Shown: in pieces, positions 51,951 to 61,961 of the stretch
Layout of the letters: each line of letters starts with the position of its first letter
Numbering within the stretch: the stretch's first letter is position 1
Assembly: GCF_003201955.1 (NCBI RefSeq)
Contig: NZ_QJJM01000001.1
Location: 458,672-522,671, forward strand
Length of the DNA: 64,000 bases
Direction of reading: 5' to 3'
DNA from: Blastomonas natatoria
GTDB lineage: Bacteria > Pseudomonadota > Alphaproteobacteria > Sphingomonadales > Sphingomonadaceae
Translations under genes and position numbers: made by a program
Notes under the pieces: generated by a model
Database searches by the model: none
Seen by the model: only the letters and a program-made list of their open reading frames with translations
Told to the model about the DNA's origin: nothing

Positions 51951-54900
51951 CTACCGCCCCAGCAATATCCGCGCCTGACTGGCGATCTGCGCCAGCATCG
52001 CGACGCTGGGTGCAGCATCCAGCCTCGCCCGGTCGACCAGTCCGCGGAACTGCTTGATGCGGGGCAGGTTGGCCTCGGTCCAGTTGGCGACATAATCCTG
52101 CGGGTCGCCGCCCTGCGCCTTGGACAGGAAATCGAGGCGCATCTGCTGGAAGTCGCGGGCGAGGCCCGAGACCAGCAGCCGTTCCCAAGGATCGCTGGGC
52201 GACATGCGCGCGGCGGTCATCTGCGTCCAGTCGAGGCCCAATGTCGCACCCAGATCGGCGAACGCATGGGTCAGCGGCAGCGGTCCGGTGCCGCTATGGC
52301 TGGCAAGGTTGGCAAGCCCCGCCGCGCCGTCGAGCCCGGTCAGCCGTACGATATGCGCAGCCTGGCTGGGTGCCGCCCCCTGGGCGGTCAGATCCTGCGC
52401 CTGGCGGGCAGCCTGCAGCCGCGCCTCGGCGTTGAGCAGATCGTCCATGCCCGCGATCAGCGCATCGACACCGGGCTTCAGCGCGGCGACGATCTCGCCG
52501 GGCATCAGGCCATCGGGGCTGGCGCGCAGCACGTCGGCAATATGCACCCGCACGATATTGGCGGTGGCATCGAACAGCATCAGGCGGACCTGTTCGTCCA
52601 TCTCGGTCTGATCGAACTCCGCCCAGATCGCGGGCAGCGCGAACAGCCGTTCGGCGGCGACAAAGGCGCAAGCGACATCGCCCAGAGTGCAGCCTTCCTC
52701 TTCTGCCAGCTCGAACGGATGGATCAGACCCAGCCGGTTGATCATGCGATTCGCAAGCTTCGTCGCGATGATCTCGCCGCGCAGCTGATGCTGCATCAGC
52801 ACGTCGCCATAGGCCTCGCGCATCTGCGGGGGGAAGGCGGCGAGCAATTCGGGCCGCATCGTCGGATCGTCGGCGAGCGGAATGCGTTCGATCGCATCCT
52901 GCAGCGCCAGCTTGGCGGTGGAGAGCAGCACCGCGAGCTCGGGCCGGGTCAGGCCATGGCCCTCCTGCGCACGGCGCTTGAACGTCGCATTGTCCGCCAG
53001 CCCCTCGACCTTGCGGTCGAGCCGGCCCTGTTCCTCGAAATTCTCGATCAGGCGCAGATAGCTGGGCAGCGCGCGGGTACCGCCCTTTTCGGCGATCGAA
53101 AGCCCTAGCGCCTGCAGACGGTTGTCCTCGAGCACCAGCTGAGAGACGTCGTCGGTCATCGAGGCGAGCAGCGCGTTGCGCGACGGTTCGTCGAGCAATC
53201 CGGCGCGCATCACGGCAGCAAGGCCGATCTTGATGTTCACCTCATTGTCCGAACAGTCGACGCCGGCGGAATTGTCGATGAAATCGGTGTTGATCCGCCC
53301 GCCCAGCATCGAGAAGGCGATGCGCGCGGCCTGGGTGACGCCAAGGTTCGCGCCTTCGCCGACCACCTTGCAGCGCAGCTGTTCGGCATTGATGCGTAGC
53401 GGATCGTTCGAGGGATCGCCGACGTCGATGTTATTTTCCGACGCGGCCTTGATGTAGGTACCGATGCCGCCGAACCACAGCAGGTCGACCTGGGCGCGCA
53501 GGATCGCGGAGATGAGCGCCGCCGGTTCGATCTCGTCCTGATCGATGCCCAGCATCGCCTTGACCTCGGCGGTCAGCGGAATCGCCTTCATCGAGCGCGC
53601 GAACACGCCGCCGCCCTTCGAGATCAGCGCCTTGTCGTAATCGTCCCAGCTCGACCGCGGCAGCGCGAACATGCGCGCCCGCTCTTCCCAGCTCTTCGCC
53701 GGATCGGGATCGGGATCGAGGAAGATATGGCGGTGGTCGAACGCGGCGACCAGCTTGATCGCCCTGGACAGCAGCATGCCATTGCCGAACACGTCGCCCG
53801 ACATGTCGCCGCAGCCCGCGACGCGAACCGGATCGGTCTGAACATCGACGCCCATTTCGGCAAAATGGCGCTGCACCGAGACCCAGCCGCCCTTGGCGGT
53901 GATGCCCATCGCCTTGTGATCATAGCCCTGGCTGCCACCGGAGGCGAACGCATCGCCCAGCCAGAAGCCGAACTCCGCCGCGATGGCATTTGCGGTGTCG
54001 CTGAAGGTTGCGGTCCCCTTGTCGGCAGCGACGACGAAATACGGATCCTCGCCGTCATGCACCACGACGTCCGCCGGGTGCACCACCTTGCCGTCGACGA
54101 TATTGTCGGTGACCGACAGCAGCGTGCGGATGAAGGTCTTGTACGCCTCCTTGCCGCCAGTCAGCCATCCGTCGCGATCGGTCGCGGGATCGGGCAGCTG
54201 CTTGGGGAAGAACCCGCCCTTCGCGCCGGTCGGCACGATGACGGCGTTCTTGACGCGCTGCGCCTTCATCAGGCCGAGCACCTCGGTGCGGAAGTCGTCG
54301 CGCCGGTCGGACCAGCGCAGCCCGCCGCGCGCGACCGGACCGGCGCGCAGATGGATGCCCTCGACCTGCGGCGAATAGACGAACATCTCGCGCCAGGGCA
54401 GGGGGGCGGGAAGGCCCGGCACCTTGGCGCTCTCGATCTTCATCACCATGGCGAGTTTTGCCGCGGGCGCAAAGGCGTTGGTCCGCAGCACCGCCATGAC
54501 CAGCGCGCGCAACATGCGCAGCAACCGGTCGTCATCAATGGCCGAAACGTGCGTCAGGCCCGCGTTGATCGCGGCAAGATTCGCCTCGGTCGCCGCTGCG
54601 CGGTCGCCGGTGAAGGCGGGATCATGCCGCGCGATGAACAGCGCAACCAGCGCATGCGCAACATCGGGCGCATCATGCAGCGCATCGACCATAGTGCCGA
54701 TGCCATAGGGCAGGCCCGCCTGGCGCAGATAGCGATACCAGGCGCGCAGCCAGATCACCGCGCGCTGTTCCAGCCCGGTGGCGGCGATCAGCCGGTTGAA
54801 CGGATCATTTTCCGCCTTGCCTTCCAGCGTGCCCGAAATCGCTGCCTCGATGGCGTCGGCCCGTTGCAGCAGCGCTTCGGTATCGCCCTGGCCCTTGAGC

Positions 54901-56660
54901 CTGAGCAGAAAGTCGTGGATATGCCCGCCATCGGAGCCACCCATCTGGGTAGGGATTTCCTCGAGCACATCGAAGCCGAAATTCTCGAGCACGGGCACTG
55001 TTTCCGACAGAGGAATGGCGCCTGCCTGGCTGTAGAGCTTGAGCCGCAGGTTCTGCGTGCCGTCCTGGCTCTTGCGATACAGCCGCGCGCCCTGCTGGCC
55101 GGGGCCCTCCAGATTGCGCAGCCTCAGGATGTCGAGCGCAGCCTCCTGTGGTCCATAGTCGCTGCGATAGGCCATCGGGAATTGCGGCGCATAACGGCTG
55201 GCCAGGGCTGCAGCACGGCTATCCTCGCCCTGCGCGATCAGCGCTTCCTCGACCGAAGGCTCCCATCCGCGCACCATGGCGCGCAACGCGGCATCGAGTG
55301 CGGCGTCATCGATCTTGTGCTCGCCATCGCGCACATCGAGCACATAGCGCAGCAGCGCAATTTCGCCGTCCTCGAGCGAGATCGACCAGCTCAGCGTCTT
55401 GCCGCCCGAGGCCTCGACAAGCATCCGCTCGATCGCGACGCGGCGTCCGGTCGATACCTCGTCGCGCGGCAGCCAGGCAAAGACGAACAGGTGGCGCTTG
55501 AGCGAGGATTGGACGGTGACCAGCTTCGAGCGCGGCCGGTCTGCCAGCGACATCGCGGTCAGCGCGACGCGCTCCAGATTTTCAAGGCTGAACGCGATCA
55601 GCAAGTCGTGCGGCAGTGCGGTCAGCGCATGCGACAGCGCCTTGCCGGCATGGCCGTTGGGCGCAAAGCCGAACTTGTCCATCAGCAGCTTGAGATGCGC
55701 GCGCAGCACTGGAACCCGTTCGGGTGCTGCAGCCAGCGCTGCACTGGTCCAGATGCCGCCGTGAACCGACAGGGCAGCAACGCGGCCGTCCTCCCAGATC
55801 GGCAGAATGATGAGATCGAGCGGGGCCCGGCGATGCACGGTCGAAATGAAGTTCGACTTGATGATGAGGGGCGATGCCTTGCCGCTTTCGAACCAGGCAA
55901 AGGCCTGTTCGAAGGAGTGCGCAGCAAGCAGCTGGCGTTCGCTTCCGCCCATCCGCGCCAGGCCCAGCGGTGCATCCGTCGCGCCATCGCGGCGATAGCG
56001 CAGATGCGCCAGCTGGGTCATGTTGCGGTCGAGGAACCAGCGCAGCAGTGCAGCGCCCTCGCCATCGGTCATGGCGGCGGCATCCGCCGACATTGCGGCC
56101 TGCAGCATCGGCCAGTCGGTCACTGCTGCGCGCACGTCGGCCATGGCGGAGAGCAGGGCGGTTTCCAGCGCCTTGCGCTGCCGGGCATCGGCGCGCTCGA
56201 CTTCCAGATAGACCACCGATTCCCGCCGCTCGCCTGGCGCCTCGTCGGTGTAGATTTCGCTGAGCAATCCATCGGCGTCGCGGCGCACTGCCACCACCGG
56301 GTGGATGACGCGGTCTATCGCCAGCCCGAACCGCGAGACGGTGGCGGCAATGGAGTCGACCAGAAACGGCATGTCATCGTTGATGATCGCGACGCGCATG
56401 TGCCGCTGACCGGCCTGGCCCGGAATGGATTCGATCGCCAGCACGGTGTCGGGCGAGGGGCGGCGCGCCATGGTCTTGAGCGCAAAATCGGCCGCCTCGG
56501 CACTGGCGGATTCATCGAAGCCCTCGTTTTCGCCGGGCAGGGCCCCCTTGAGGAACGCTTCGTTCAGGACCTGCCGAAGCTTGTGATGCTGTGTGGGATC
56601 GGCAAAGGGGGTGCTGGACGGCGCGTCTGCATCGGACGTTGCATTCTGGATGTCGGCCAT
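51951..56660 (-). CDS. gdhB: NAD-specific glutamate dehydrogenase (large 180-kDa type)
   Basis: The 1,569-residue product belongs to the very large NAD-dependent glutamate dehydrogenases (GDH-L/GDH180 type), which deaminate glutamate to 2-oxoglutarate. N-terminal ACT-like regulatory modules are recognisable (ESIPGQAGQRHMRVAIINDDMPFLVDS), the catalytic part begins near 700 with REMFVYSPQVEGIHLRAGPVARGGLRWSDRRDDFRTE, then VPTGAKGGFFPKQLP with the catalytic Lys, and MSGDVFGNGMLLS; a long C-terminal helical region follows. The ATG at 56660 is chosen over an upstream GTG. Its use for amino-acid catabolism is known for the family. It is convergent with the S9 peptidase and followed upstream by the PAS protein gene in the same orientation. 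Confidence 0.95.
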   Translation of the reverse strand: MADIQNATSDADAPSSTPFADPTQHHKLRQVLNEAFLKGALPGENEGFDESASAEAADFALKTMARRPSPDTVLAIESIPGQAGQRHMRVAIINDDMPFLVDSIAATVSRFGLAIDRVIHPVVAVRRDADGLLSEIYTDEAPGERRESVVYLEVERADARQRKALETALLSAMADVRAAVTDWPMLQAAMSADAAAMTDGEGAALLRWFLDRNMTQLAHLRYRRDGATDAPLGLARMGGSERQLLAAHSFEQAFAWFESGKASPLIIKSNFISTVHRRAPLDLIILPIWEDGRVAALSVHGGIWTSAALAAAPERVPVLRAHLKLLMDKFGFAPNGHAGKALSHALTALPHDLLIAFSLENLERVALTAMSLADRPRSKLVTVQSSLKRHLFVFAWLPRDEVSTGRRVAIERMLVEASGGKTLSWSISLEDGEIALLRYVLDVRDGEHKIDDAALDAALRAMVRGWEPSVEEALIAQGEDSRAAALASRYAPQFPMAYRSDYGPQEAALDILRLRNLEGPGQQGARLYRKSQDGTQNLRLKLYSQAGAIPLSETVPVLENFGFDVLEEIPTQMGGSDGGHIHDFLLRLKGQGDTEALLQRADAIEAAISGTLEGKAENDPFNRLIAATGLEQRAVIWLRAWYRYLRQAGLPYGIGTMVDALHDAPDVAHALVALFIARHDPAFTGDRAAATEANLAAINAGLTHVSAIDDDRLLRMLRALVMAVLRTNAFAPAAKLAMVMKIESAKVPGLPAPLPWREMFVYSPQVEGIHLRAGPVARGGLRWSDRRDDFRTEVLGLMKAQRVKNAVIVPTGAKGGFFPKQLPDPATDRDGWLTGGKEAYKTFIRTLLSVTDNIVDGKVVHPADVVVHDGEDPYFVVAADKGTATFSDTANAIAAEFGFWLGDAFASGGSQGYDHKAMGITAKGGWVSVQRHFAEMGVDVQTDPVRVAGCGDMSGDVFGNGMLLSRAIKLVAAFDHRHIFLDPDPDPAKSWEERARMFALPRSSWDDYDKALISKGGGVFARSMKAIPLTAEVKAMLGIDQDEIEPAALISAILRAQVDLLWFGGIGTYIKAASENNIDVGDPSNDPLRINAEQLRCKVVGEGANLGVTQAARIAFSMLGGRINTDFIDNSAGVDCSDNEVNIKIGLAAVMRAGLLDEPSRNALLASMTDDVSQLVLEDNRLQALGLSIAEKGGTRALPSYLRLIENFEEQGRLDRKVEGLADNATFKRRAQEGHGLTRPELAVLLSTAKLALQDAIERIPLADDPTMRPELLAAFPPQMREAYGDVLMQHQLRGEIIATKLANRMINRLGLIHPFELAEEEGCTLGDVACAFVAAERLFALPAIWAEFDQTEMDEQVRLMLFDATANIVRVHIADVLRASPDGLMPGEIVAALKPGVDALIAGMDDLLNAEARLQAARQAQDLTAQGAAPSQAAHIVRLTGLDGAAGLANLASHSGTGPLPLTHAFADLGATLGLDWTQMTAARMSPSDPWERLLVSGLARDFQQMRLDFLSKAQGGDPQDYVANWTEANLPRIKQFRGLVDRARLDAAPSVAMLAQIASQARILLGR

Positions 56661-56841
56661 GGGTTCCTCATGCCCCGCGTGCACGCTGTATTGCGGCCTC
56701 TCTATGGGGTCTGCTGTCCCGGCTTATGCGCCATCGCACTCGGCTTCTCAAGCGCACAGCCGGGTGGTGACGCCAAAATGACGTAATTTTCTTTCAGTCG
56801 ATCGATTAAATGTTACGAGACTTGCAGGCTGACTGCCGGGC

Positions 56842-58269
56842 TCAGCCGGCAATCTTGCGCAGGATGCGATCGGCCACGGGGTCGTTCTCGCCCAGCACGC
56901 CGATGACGCCCAGTTGCCCGTTGGCATCGCGCCGGGTCACCAGCACGGCAAATTCGGCATCGCCCAGATCCACCTCACTCACCGGCAGCGATGGTGCCGC
57001 GCGCAGCCGCTGGCGTGTCTCGTGCTTGCGGCAGAGCTTCTCGGCATCCTCGTTGCGCGCGCGACGGGCCTTGCGTTCCATCTGGACGATCGCCTTGAGG
57101 CCGCCCGGCTGCTGCAGCAGCAGGTCCGCCAGACCACCGCGTGGCACGTCGCGGCGCATCGCATGGCTCAGCACGCAGGCATATTCCGCGAGCCGCGTCT
57201 TGTCATAGCTCGTCCCGAAGACCAGCTTCACCAGCGGAGTCATGGGAGCACGTGCCTGTGCCGCAATGCCGCAATCGGCCAGCAGCGCTGCATAATCGTC
57301 GGGGCGGCCGCGTGCGGCCAGCGCAAAATCATAGGCGCGGCCGATGGCCGCATAAAGCGCCTGACGCGAACGGTCCTCGTTCGCCAGCGCGGCATCGACA
57401 TGGGCGCGCGCGAAATCCAGCAGATCGGCCAGCGCAGCGTCACCGCCGGGCATCTCGACGGCAGGGAAAGCGTTTGCAATCGGCTCGTCATCCAACCCGC
57501 CAAATCCGACCTCGATCAGGCCGTCGGCCCGATCGTCGAACATCGCGTAGCCATCGAGCGGGAGCGGCTCGTCCAGGGCGTCGCTGCCAATCTCGCCGGG
57601 GGCCAGATTCTGGACAGGATCGTCTTCCCAGACCGGCAGCGCCGGCTTGCGGGGGCTCTGCTTCACGGCCTCATCGATCTGGAGGATCAGTTCCTCGGTC
57701 AGCGACCGGTCGGCAAGTTCCTTCCAGTTGATCACGCCATAGACGAAATCGATCGTGTCATCATCTGTCGAGAAGGGCAGCAGGATGCCGCGATACATGA
57801 TGGTCGATCCGCGATCGTTCACATATTCGGCTTCGAATCCGATCGGTGCCTGGTTTGCCAGGATCTGCAAGTAGTGATCGGTGATTCGCGACAGCAGCGA
57901 TCGCCCGGGCACTTCGTCGAGATACGCCACTGCTTCGGGAAGATTGCTCTCCTCACGCAGAGCCTTGCCGATGAACGGAATGGCCGGGTTCTCGATTCCG
58001 GAGGTGAAATCGAGCAGCACGCTGTGCGGTCCGAAGTCTTCGATATTTTCCGGATCGAGGTCTTCGATCGACGGAAATACCCTGTTTCCCAGCAGCTTGG
58101 CCCAATGGTTATAGGCCCGCACATGCATGCGCCGCTCGTCGCTGCCAAAGGTCTGGGGCGGATCCATCAGCGCTTCGTCATCGGCTTCGACGGACGCGGA
58201 CGCGAATTGCGCATCGTGGCTGCCGTCATCGCCGTGTCCGCCATCGCGGTATCCGCGCAGAGTATCCAT
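56842..58269 (-). CDS. PAS_5-type domain protein of unknown function
   Basis: A 475-residue cytoplasmic protein. Residues 45-190 match the alphaproteobacterial PAS_5 pattern (MHVRAYNHWAKLLGNRVFPSIEDLDPENIEDFGPHSVLLDF, SLLSRITDHYLQILANQAPIGFEAEYVNDRG, RGILLPFSTDDDTIDFVYGVINWK). The C-terminal 270 residues are acidic, then helical and Arg-rich (RKARRARNEDAEKLCRKHETRQRLR), with no family I recognise. No kinase, cyclase or HTH output is present, so it may be a sensor adaptor. A TTAATTAACCAT sequence lies about 65 bases upstream (58330-58341). Confidence 0.75.
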   Translation of the reverse strand: MDTLRGYRDGGHGDDGSHDAQFASASVEADDEALMDPPQTFGSDERRMHVRAYNHWAKLLGNRVFPSIEDLDPENIEDFGPHSVLLDFTSGIENPAIPFIGKALREESNLPEAVAYLDEVPGRSLLSRITDHYLQILANQAPIGFEAEYVNDRGSTIMYRGILLPFSTDDDTIDFVYGVINWKELADRSLTEELILQIDEAVKQSPRKPALPVWEDDPVQNLAPGEIGSDALDEPLPLDGYAMFDDRADGLIEVGFGGLDDEPIANAFPAVEMPGGDAALADLLDFARAHVDAALANEDRSRQALYAAIGRAYDFALAARGRPDDYAALLADCGIAAQARAPMTPLVKLVFGTSYDKTRLAEYACVLSHAMRRDVPRGGLADLLLQQPGGLKAIVQMERKARRARNEDAEKLCRKHETRQRLRAAPSLPVSEVDLGDAEFAVLVTRRDANGQLGVIGVLGENDPVADRILRKIAG

Positions 58270-58486
58270 GGATCTGTCCCATTCAGTGTCTTACCGCGGC
58301 AGTGTCTCCCAAGGAGGTAAAACTAGGGTTAATTAACCATCTCAGATTGTTAGCCAGGTGAGCGGCGGGATACCGCTGGCGCAAAGCCGATGCATTTCGT
58401 CGGCGTTCCTCGCGTAACGCGTCTTGCATCGCGCCCCCGACGCTGATAACGGCCCTCCTCGCACCGGCCAAAACAGGGCCCAGCGC

Positions 58487-58562
58487 GCCGCTTTAGCTCA
58501 GTTGGTAGAGCACATCATTCGTAATGATGGGGTCACGTGTTCGAGTCACGTAAGCGGCACCA
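58487..58562 (+). tRNA. tRNA-Thr (anticodon CGT)
   Basis: Complete cloverleaf: acceptor GCCGCTT pairs with AAGCGGC, D-arm GCTC/GAGC, anticodon stem CATCA/TGATG with loop TTCGTAA (anticodon CGT, codon ACG), T-stem ACGTG/CACGT with TTCGAGT, discriminator A, encoded CCA. Length is 76 bases. Confidence 0.95.
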
Positions 58563-58697
58563 CCTTTTCACAAATCAGTTTAGCGGTTGCCATGGGAAAG
58601 ACCGTCCGGCTTGGGGCATTTCTGACTGGCGCCTCGTCGGTATTCCTGCCGCGCCGATTTGCGGCAAAATGTCTCGAAACAGGGCGCGGACGCGCCT

Positions 58698-60254
58698 CTA
58701 GAGCAGCCATTCTATGGGCAGAAGCTGCCACATAGCCACCTGCATGCGCCGCCAAAGGCTTGTTTCCGGGTCATGGGTGTGCACCAGCGGCCCGTTTTGT
58801 CCAGACTCGATCCATAGCAACCCGCCGTCCGGAGCCAGTTGAACCTCATAGGCGCGTTCGCGCAGGGGATCGCCGAAAATGCGCTGCAGCCGCTGCGCGA
58901 GGGCAGGGCTTTCCATCAGGAAGCCCAGTTCGGTATTGAGATGCATCGAACGCGGATCGAAATTGAAAGATCCGACGAACAGCGTGGCGCTATCGCATGT
59001 AAAGGTCTTGGCGTGCAGCGACGTCCGGCTTGATCGTGGCAGGCTGCCGAGCACGCCGCTGCGCTTGGCGGGGAAGGCCGTATTTTCGCCTTTCATCTCC
59101 CACAATCGGACGCCGGCCTTGAGCAGACGTCGCCGATAGCGGGCATAGCCCGCATGCACCACGGCAACATCGGTAGAGGCCAGCGCATTTGTCAGGATGT
59201 CCAGCCGCACGCCGCGCGCCGCCATTGCCACGAACATGTCCGCACCAGCTCTGGTTGGCACGAAATAGGCCGAGACAAGACCCATCCGGCATTGCGATTG
59301 CCCGATGATGTCGCCGATGCGGCCAAGCGGTTTGCGTGTCCGCGGCTGCCGACCGAGGGCCTTCGCCGGGTCGTCGCTCAGCATCGTGACCGGAACCCAT
59401 TCGTATGCGATAGCATCATGGGTAAGCGGATCAGCAAAGGACAGTTCGTCGACGGCTACCGCATAGTCCGTTGCCAAAGCGTCGGTGCGCAGCAATTGCT
59501 GCGCATCGCTCGCCAGCCCATCTAGTGCGCCGCACGCTGGAGGCGGCAGGATCAGATGGCAAGGATAGGAAGACGCGCTGACCCAGTATCGCGAAAAATC
59601 GGCGGCAAGTTCGGGTACGATCGCGCCTATCGCCAATATGTCCAGATCGGCAAACTCAGGTTGGTCGCCGGCGCCGAAATACATGTCGCCGATGTTGCGC
59701 CCGCCTATGATCGTCATCTGATTGTCGGCCGTCAGGCTCTTGTTGTGCATCCGCCGGTTGAGGCGCGAGAAGTCGAGGACATAGCCCAGCATCTTGGGGC
59801 GGCGGATCGTGAAAGGATTGAACAGCCGCACCTCGATGTTCGGGTGGGTGTTGAGCGCCGCGAGTTCATCATCGAGGTTGGCGATGCCATTATCGTCGAG
59901 AAGCAGCCGCACCGTGACACCACGGTCAGCAGCCTGGCGCAGTTCGTCGAGGAGAAGTCGCCCGGAAACATCCTCGCGCCAGATATAATATTGCACATCC
60001 AGGCACACATCCGCCGCCCGGATCAGCTTGACCCGCGCGGCATAGGACCCGCGCGAATCCGGCAGAAGCTGAATGCCCGAAAGGCCCGGGTGCGCCGCCT
60101 CGAGCCCGGCGATCGCCTTTCCGATGCGGCTTTCCGGTGTGTCAGCCGGCAGCGGAGGCAGCGCATCTGGCGGCCGATCGGGCAACGCAAAGAGCAGGCG
60201 CAACACCAGCCATGCCGCAACCAGCAGTCCGGCAATAGCAGCGACGATGCTCAT
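58698..60254 (-). CDS. phospholipase D-family protein (cardiolipin synthase-like)
   Basis: The 518-residue protein has an N-terminal membrane helix (IVAAIAGLLVAAWLVLRLLFAL) and two HKD motifs: H170-x-K172-x4-D177 (RMHNKSLTADNQMTIIGGRN) and H414-x-K416-x4-D421 (SLHAKTFTCDSATLFVGSFN). Both are complete, so phosphodiesterase or phosphatidyl-transfer activity is likely, as in cardiolipin synthase ClsC/YmdC-like proteins. The ATG at 60254 overlaps the upstream EEP gene by 4 bases. Upstream starts inside that gene are rejected. The following neighbour in the cluster is a CDP-alcohol phosphatidyltransferase, so a phospholipid context is likely. Confidence 0.88.
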   Translation of the reverse strand: MSIVAAIAGLLVAAWLVLRLLFALPDRPPDALPPLPADTPESRIGKAIAGLEAAHPGLSGIQLLPDSRGSYAARVKLIRAADVCLDVQYYIWREDVSGRLLLDELRQAADRGVTVRLLLDDNGIANLDDELAALNTHPNIEVRLFNPFTIRRPKMLGYVLDFSRLNRRMHNKSLTADNQMTIIGGRNIGDMYFGAGDQPEFADLDILAIGAIVPELAADFSRYWVSASSYPCHLILPPPACGALDGLASDAQQLLRTDALATDYAVAVDELSFADPLTHDAIAYEWVPVTMLSDDPAKALGRQPRTRKPLGRIGDIIGQSQCRMGLVSAYFVPTRAGADMFVAMAARGVRLDILTNALASTDVAVVHAGYARYRRRLLKAGVRLWEMKGENTAFPAKRSGVLGSLPRSSRTSLHAKTFTCDSATLFVGSFNFDPRSMHLNTELGFLMESPALAQRLQRIFGDPLRERAYEVQLAPDGGLLWIESGQNGPLVHTHDPETSLWRRMQVAMWQLLPIEWLL

Positions 60255-61006
60255 GCACCGCCAGGCTTGGGCAATGTTGGCAGCCTCAACTTTGCCCAGA
60301 TCGGCAGATGGTCCGATGCCGATGCTGCAAGTGCGCTGCGGTGTACTGCTGCATTCTCCACCGTCAGTTCGGGCGAGGCGAACATCCGGTCGAGATGCGC
60401 CACCGGCCAGCGTGCCGGAAAGCTGGGGCCGGGCCTGATCGGTTCGAAATTGCGCGCCAAATGCCTGAAGCCTGGTGGCAGGCTGCGCCATTCGTTGAAA
60501 TCGCCCGTGATCAGCGTGGGCAAAGCCTCATGCTGATCGTCAACGTGACTGCCCAATGCCCTGATCTGTCGCGGCCGCCACAAGCCGGAGAGATCCAGAT
60601 GCGCGCCGACCACACGCAGCGGCTGACCACTGATCGCAAGGTCTGCCAGAATGGCGCCGCGCGGCTCGAGCATCGGCAGCTTCAGGCGGGCGCCGCGAAT
60701 GATGTCGACACGTGGCGACACCAGGATCGCATTGCCATGCCAGCCGATCCCGTTGCGGCTGGTTGCGACAGGCACGATCTGCCAACCGGCCTCTCCGATC
60801 AGTCCGGGCGGCAATGCACTCGGGCGCTCGCCCAGCCGCCGGTCGGCCTCCTGCAGCACGGCAATATCTGCGCCGGTTTCTGCCAGCACGCGCATGATGC
60901 GTTCAGGATTGTGCCTGCGATCCGCGCCCACCGCCTTGCGGATGTTGTAACTTGCGATCTTGAATGTTTCGGATTGATCGGCAGTCATGTGGCGATCCGG
61001 GTCCAT
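60251..61006 (-). CDS. endonuclease/exonuclease/phosphatase (EEP) family protein
   Basis: A 251-residue EEP-fold hydrolase: FKIASYNIRKAVGADRRHNPERI (N-terminal strand with metal-binding Asn), IAVLQEADRR (catalytic Glu), VGAHLDLSG, LITGDFNEW (Asp-Asn) and ASDHLPIWAKL (Asp-His). Such proteins cleave phosphodiesters in nucleic acids or phospholipids. A 4-base overlap with the PLD-like gene suggests lipid-related rather than DNA-repair function; that is inference. Start may be 61006 or an ATG six codons later at 60988; neither has a strong ribosome binding site. Confidence 0.85.
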   Translation of the reverse strand: MDPDRHMTADQSETFKIASYNIRKAVGADRRHNPERIMRVLAETGADIAVLQEADRRLGERPSALPPGLIGEAGWQIVPVATSRNGIGWHGNAILVSPRVDIIRGARLKLPMLEPRGAILADLAISGQPLRVVGAHLDLSGLWRPRQIRALGSHVDDQHEALPTLITGDFNEWRSLPPGFRHLARNFEPIRPGPSFPARWPVAHLDRMFASPELTVENAAVHRSALAASASDHLPIWAKLRLPTLPKPGGA

Positions 61007-61148
61007 GGAGCATCATGATGGTCAGCCCTGGCAGGCCTGGTGCTGGGCTGCCGGGATACCCGATTGGCGAGCACGCCGATAGATGCTCGGTGGAAAATCG
61101 GCAGAACCGGCCAGCCGGATCGATATCGTTCTGTGGGCTTGTGCCGGA

Positions 61149-61802
61149 TTATTTGCTCAGTGCGTGCAGTTTGCGGCCCGTCACTGCGGTCTGGATCACG
61201 AACAGGAGCATCATCCCGGCGCCGATGGTCATGATGAACAGGTCGAATGGAGAAAGGCCGGTGCCCATGATGGTCGTCGGTGGAGTGGAAAACATGGCAA
61301 GGCTCATCGCGATCAGGATCAGCCGCAATTCGGTGGGACCGGCGGCCAGATACGACAACCGGAATTCACCCGTGACACGCGCCGCGAGAAAAGTGTGGAT
61401 CGAGAGCAGCAGATAGCTGCCCAGAGCAAACATCGCGACATCCATGCGGATGAAAGCCGTAAGGCCAAGCCCTGTGACGATGACGAGGTTCGACAGGGCA
61501 TCCATGCTGTGATCGATGAAATAGCCGTAATTCGGCCTTTCGATCTTGCGGTACCGCGCCAGACTGCCGTCCAGCGAGTCACCGAACCAGTTGATGAAGA
61601 AACCGGCAATGGCGAGCCATAACCACTCGATCCGGTAAAGGCTGAGCGCATAGCCAGCGAAGATGGTCAGCGCGCCGCAAAATCCTGTCAGGGTCAGCCC
61701 GTCAGGCGAAACCCATGCAGGCAGGCGGGCGCACAGCCAGTTGAGCAGCCTGCGTTCGGCGGTGGCGAGCAGGTTGCCCTGTATCCGGTTCACGCCGCTC
61801 AT
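61149..61802 (-). CDS. CDP-alcohol phosphatidyltransferase family protein
   Basis: A 217-residue integral membrane enzyme with about six helices and the CDP-alcohol motif at residues 75-101: D75, D78-G79, A82-R83, G93, D97 and D101. The gap between Arg83 and Gly93 is nine residues rather than the usual eight, a spacing that may mark a subfamily. It transfers a phosphatidyl or other group from a CDP-activated donor to an alcohol. Acceptor unknown. It lies 143 bases upstream of the EEP gene on the same strand. The GTG two codons earlier is not favoured. Confidence 0.88.
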   Translation of the reverse strand: MSGVNRIQGNLLATAERRLLNWLCARLPAWVSPDGLTLTGFCGALTIFAGYALSLYRIEWLWLAIAGFFINWFGDSLDGSLARYRKIERPNYGYFIDHSMDALSNLVIVTGLGLTAFIRMDVAMFALGSYLLLSIHTFLAARVTGEFRLSYLAAGPTELRLILIAMSLAMFSTPPTTIMGTGLSPFDLFIMTIGAGMMLLFVIQTAVTGRKLHALSK

Positions 61803-61961
61803 GACCACCGCCGGATAGCTGATGGCCGATTCGGCAGGGTAGGGGTTGAAATCATGCAGGATTCCTAGGCAGGGTTGTGACTTTCCCCGCGTGTCAGGGC
61901 AGGCATATAGAACAATTGGCAGAGAATTCGAGACTGACGTAAAAAATCTGTCACAATATCC

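Noticed and set aside
53727..56786. Plus-strand open frame of over 1,000 codons opposite the glutamate dehydrogenase
   Set aside because: No domain is recognisable and its length follows from the opposite strand's codon bias; the dehydrogenase on the minus strand is certain.
60255..60491. N-terminal extension of the phospholipase D-like protein
   Set aside because: It lies inside the EEP gene; the ATG in the 4-base overlap starts the protein at its membrane helix.
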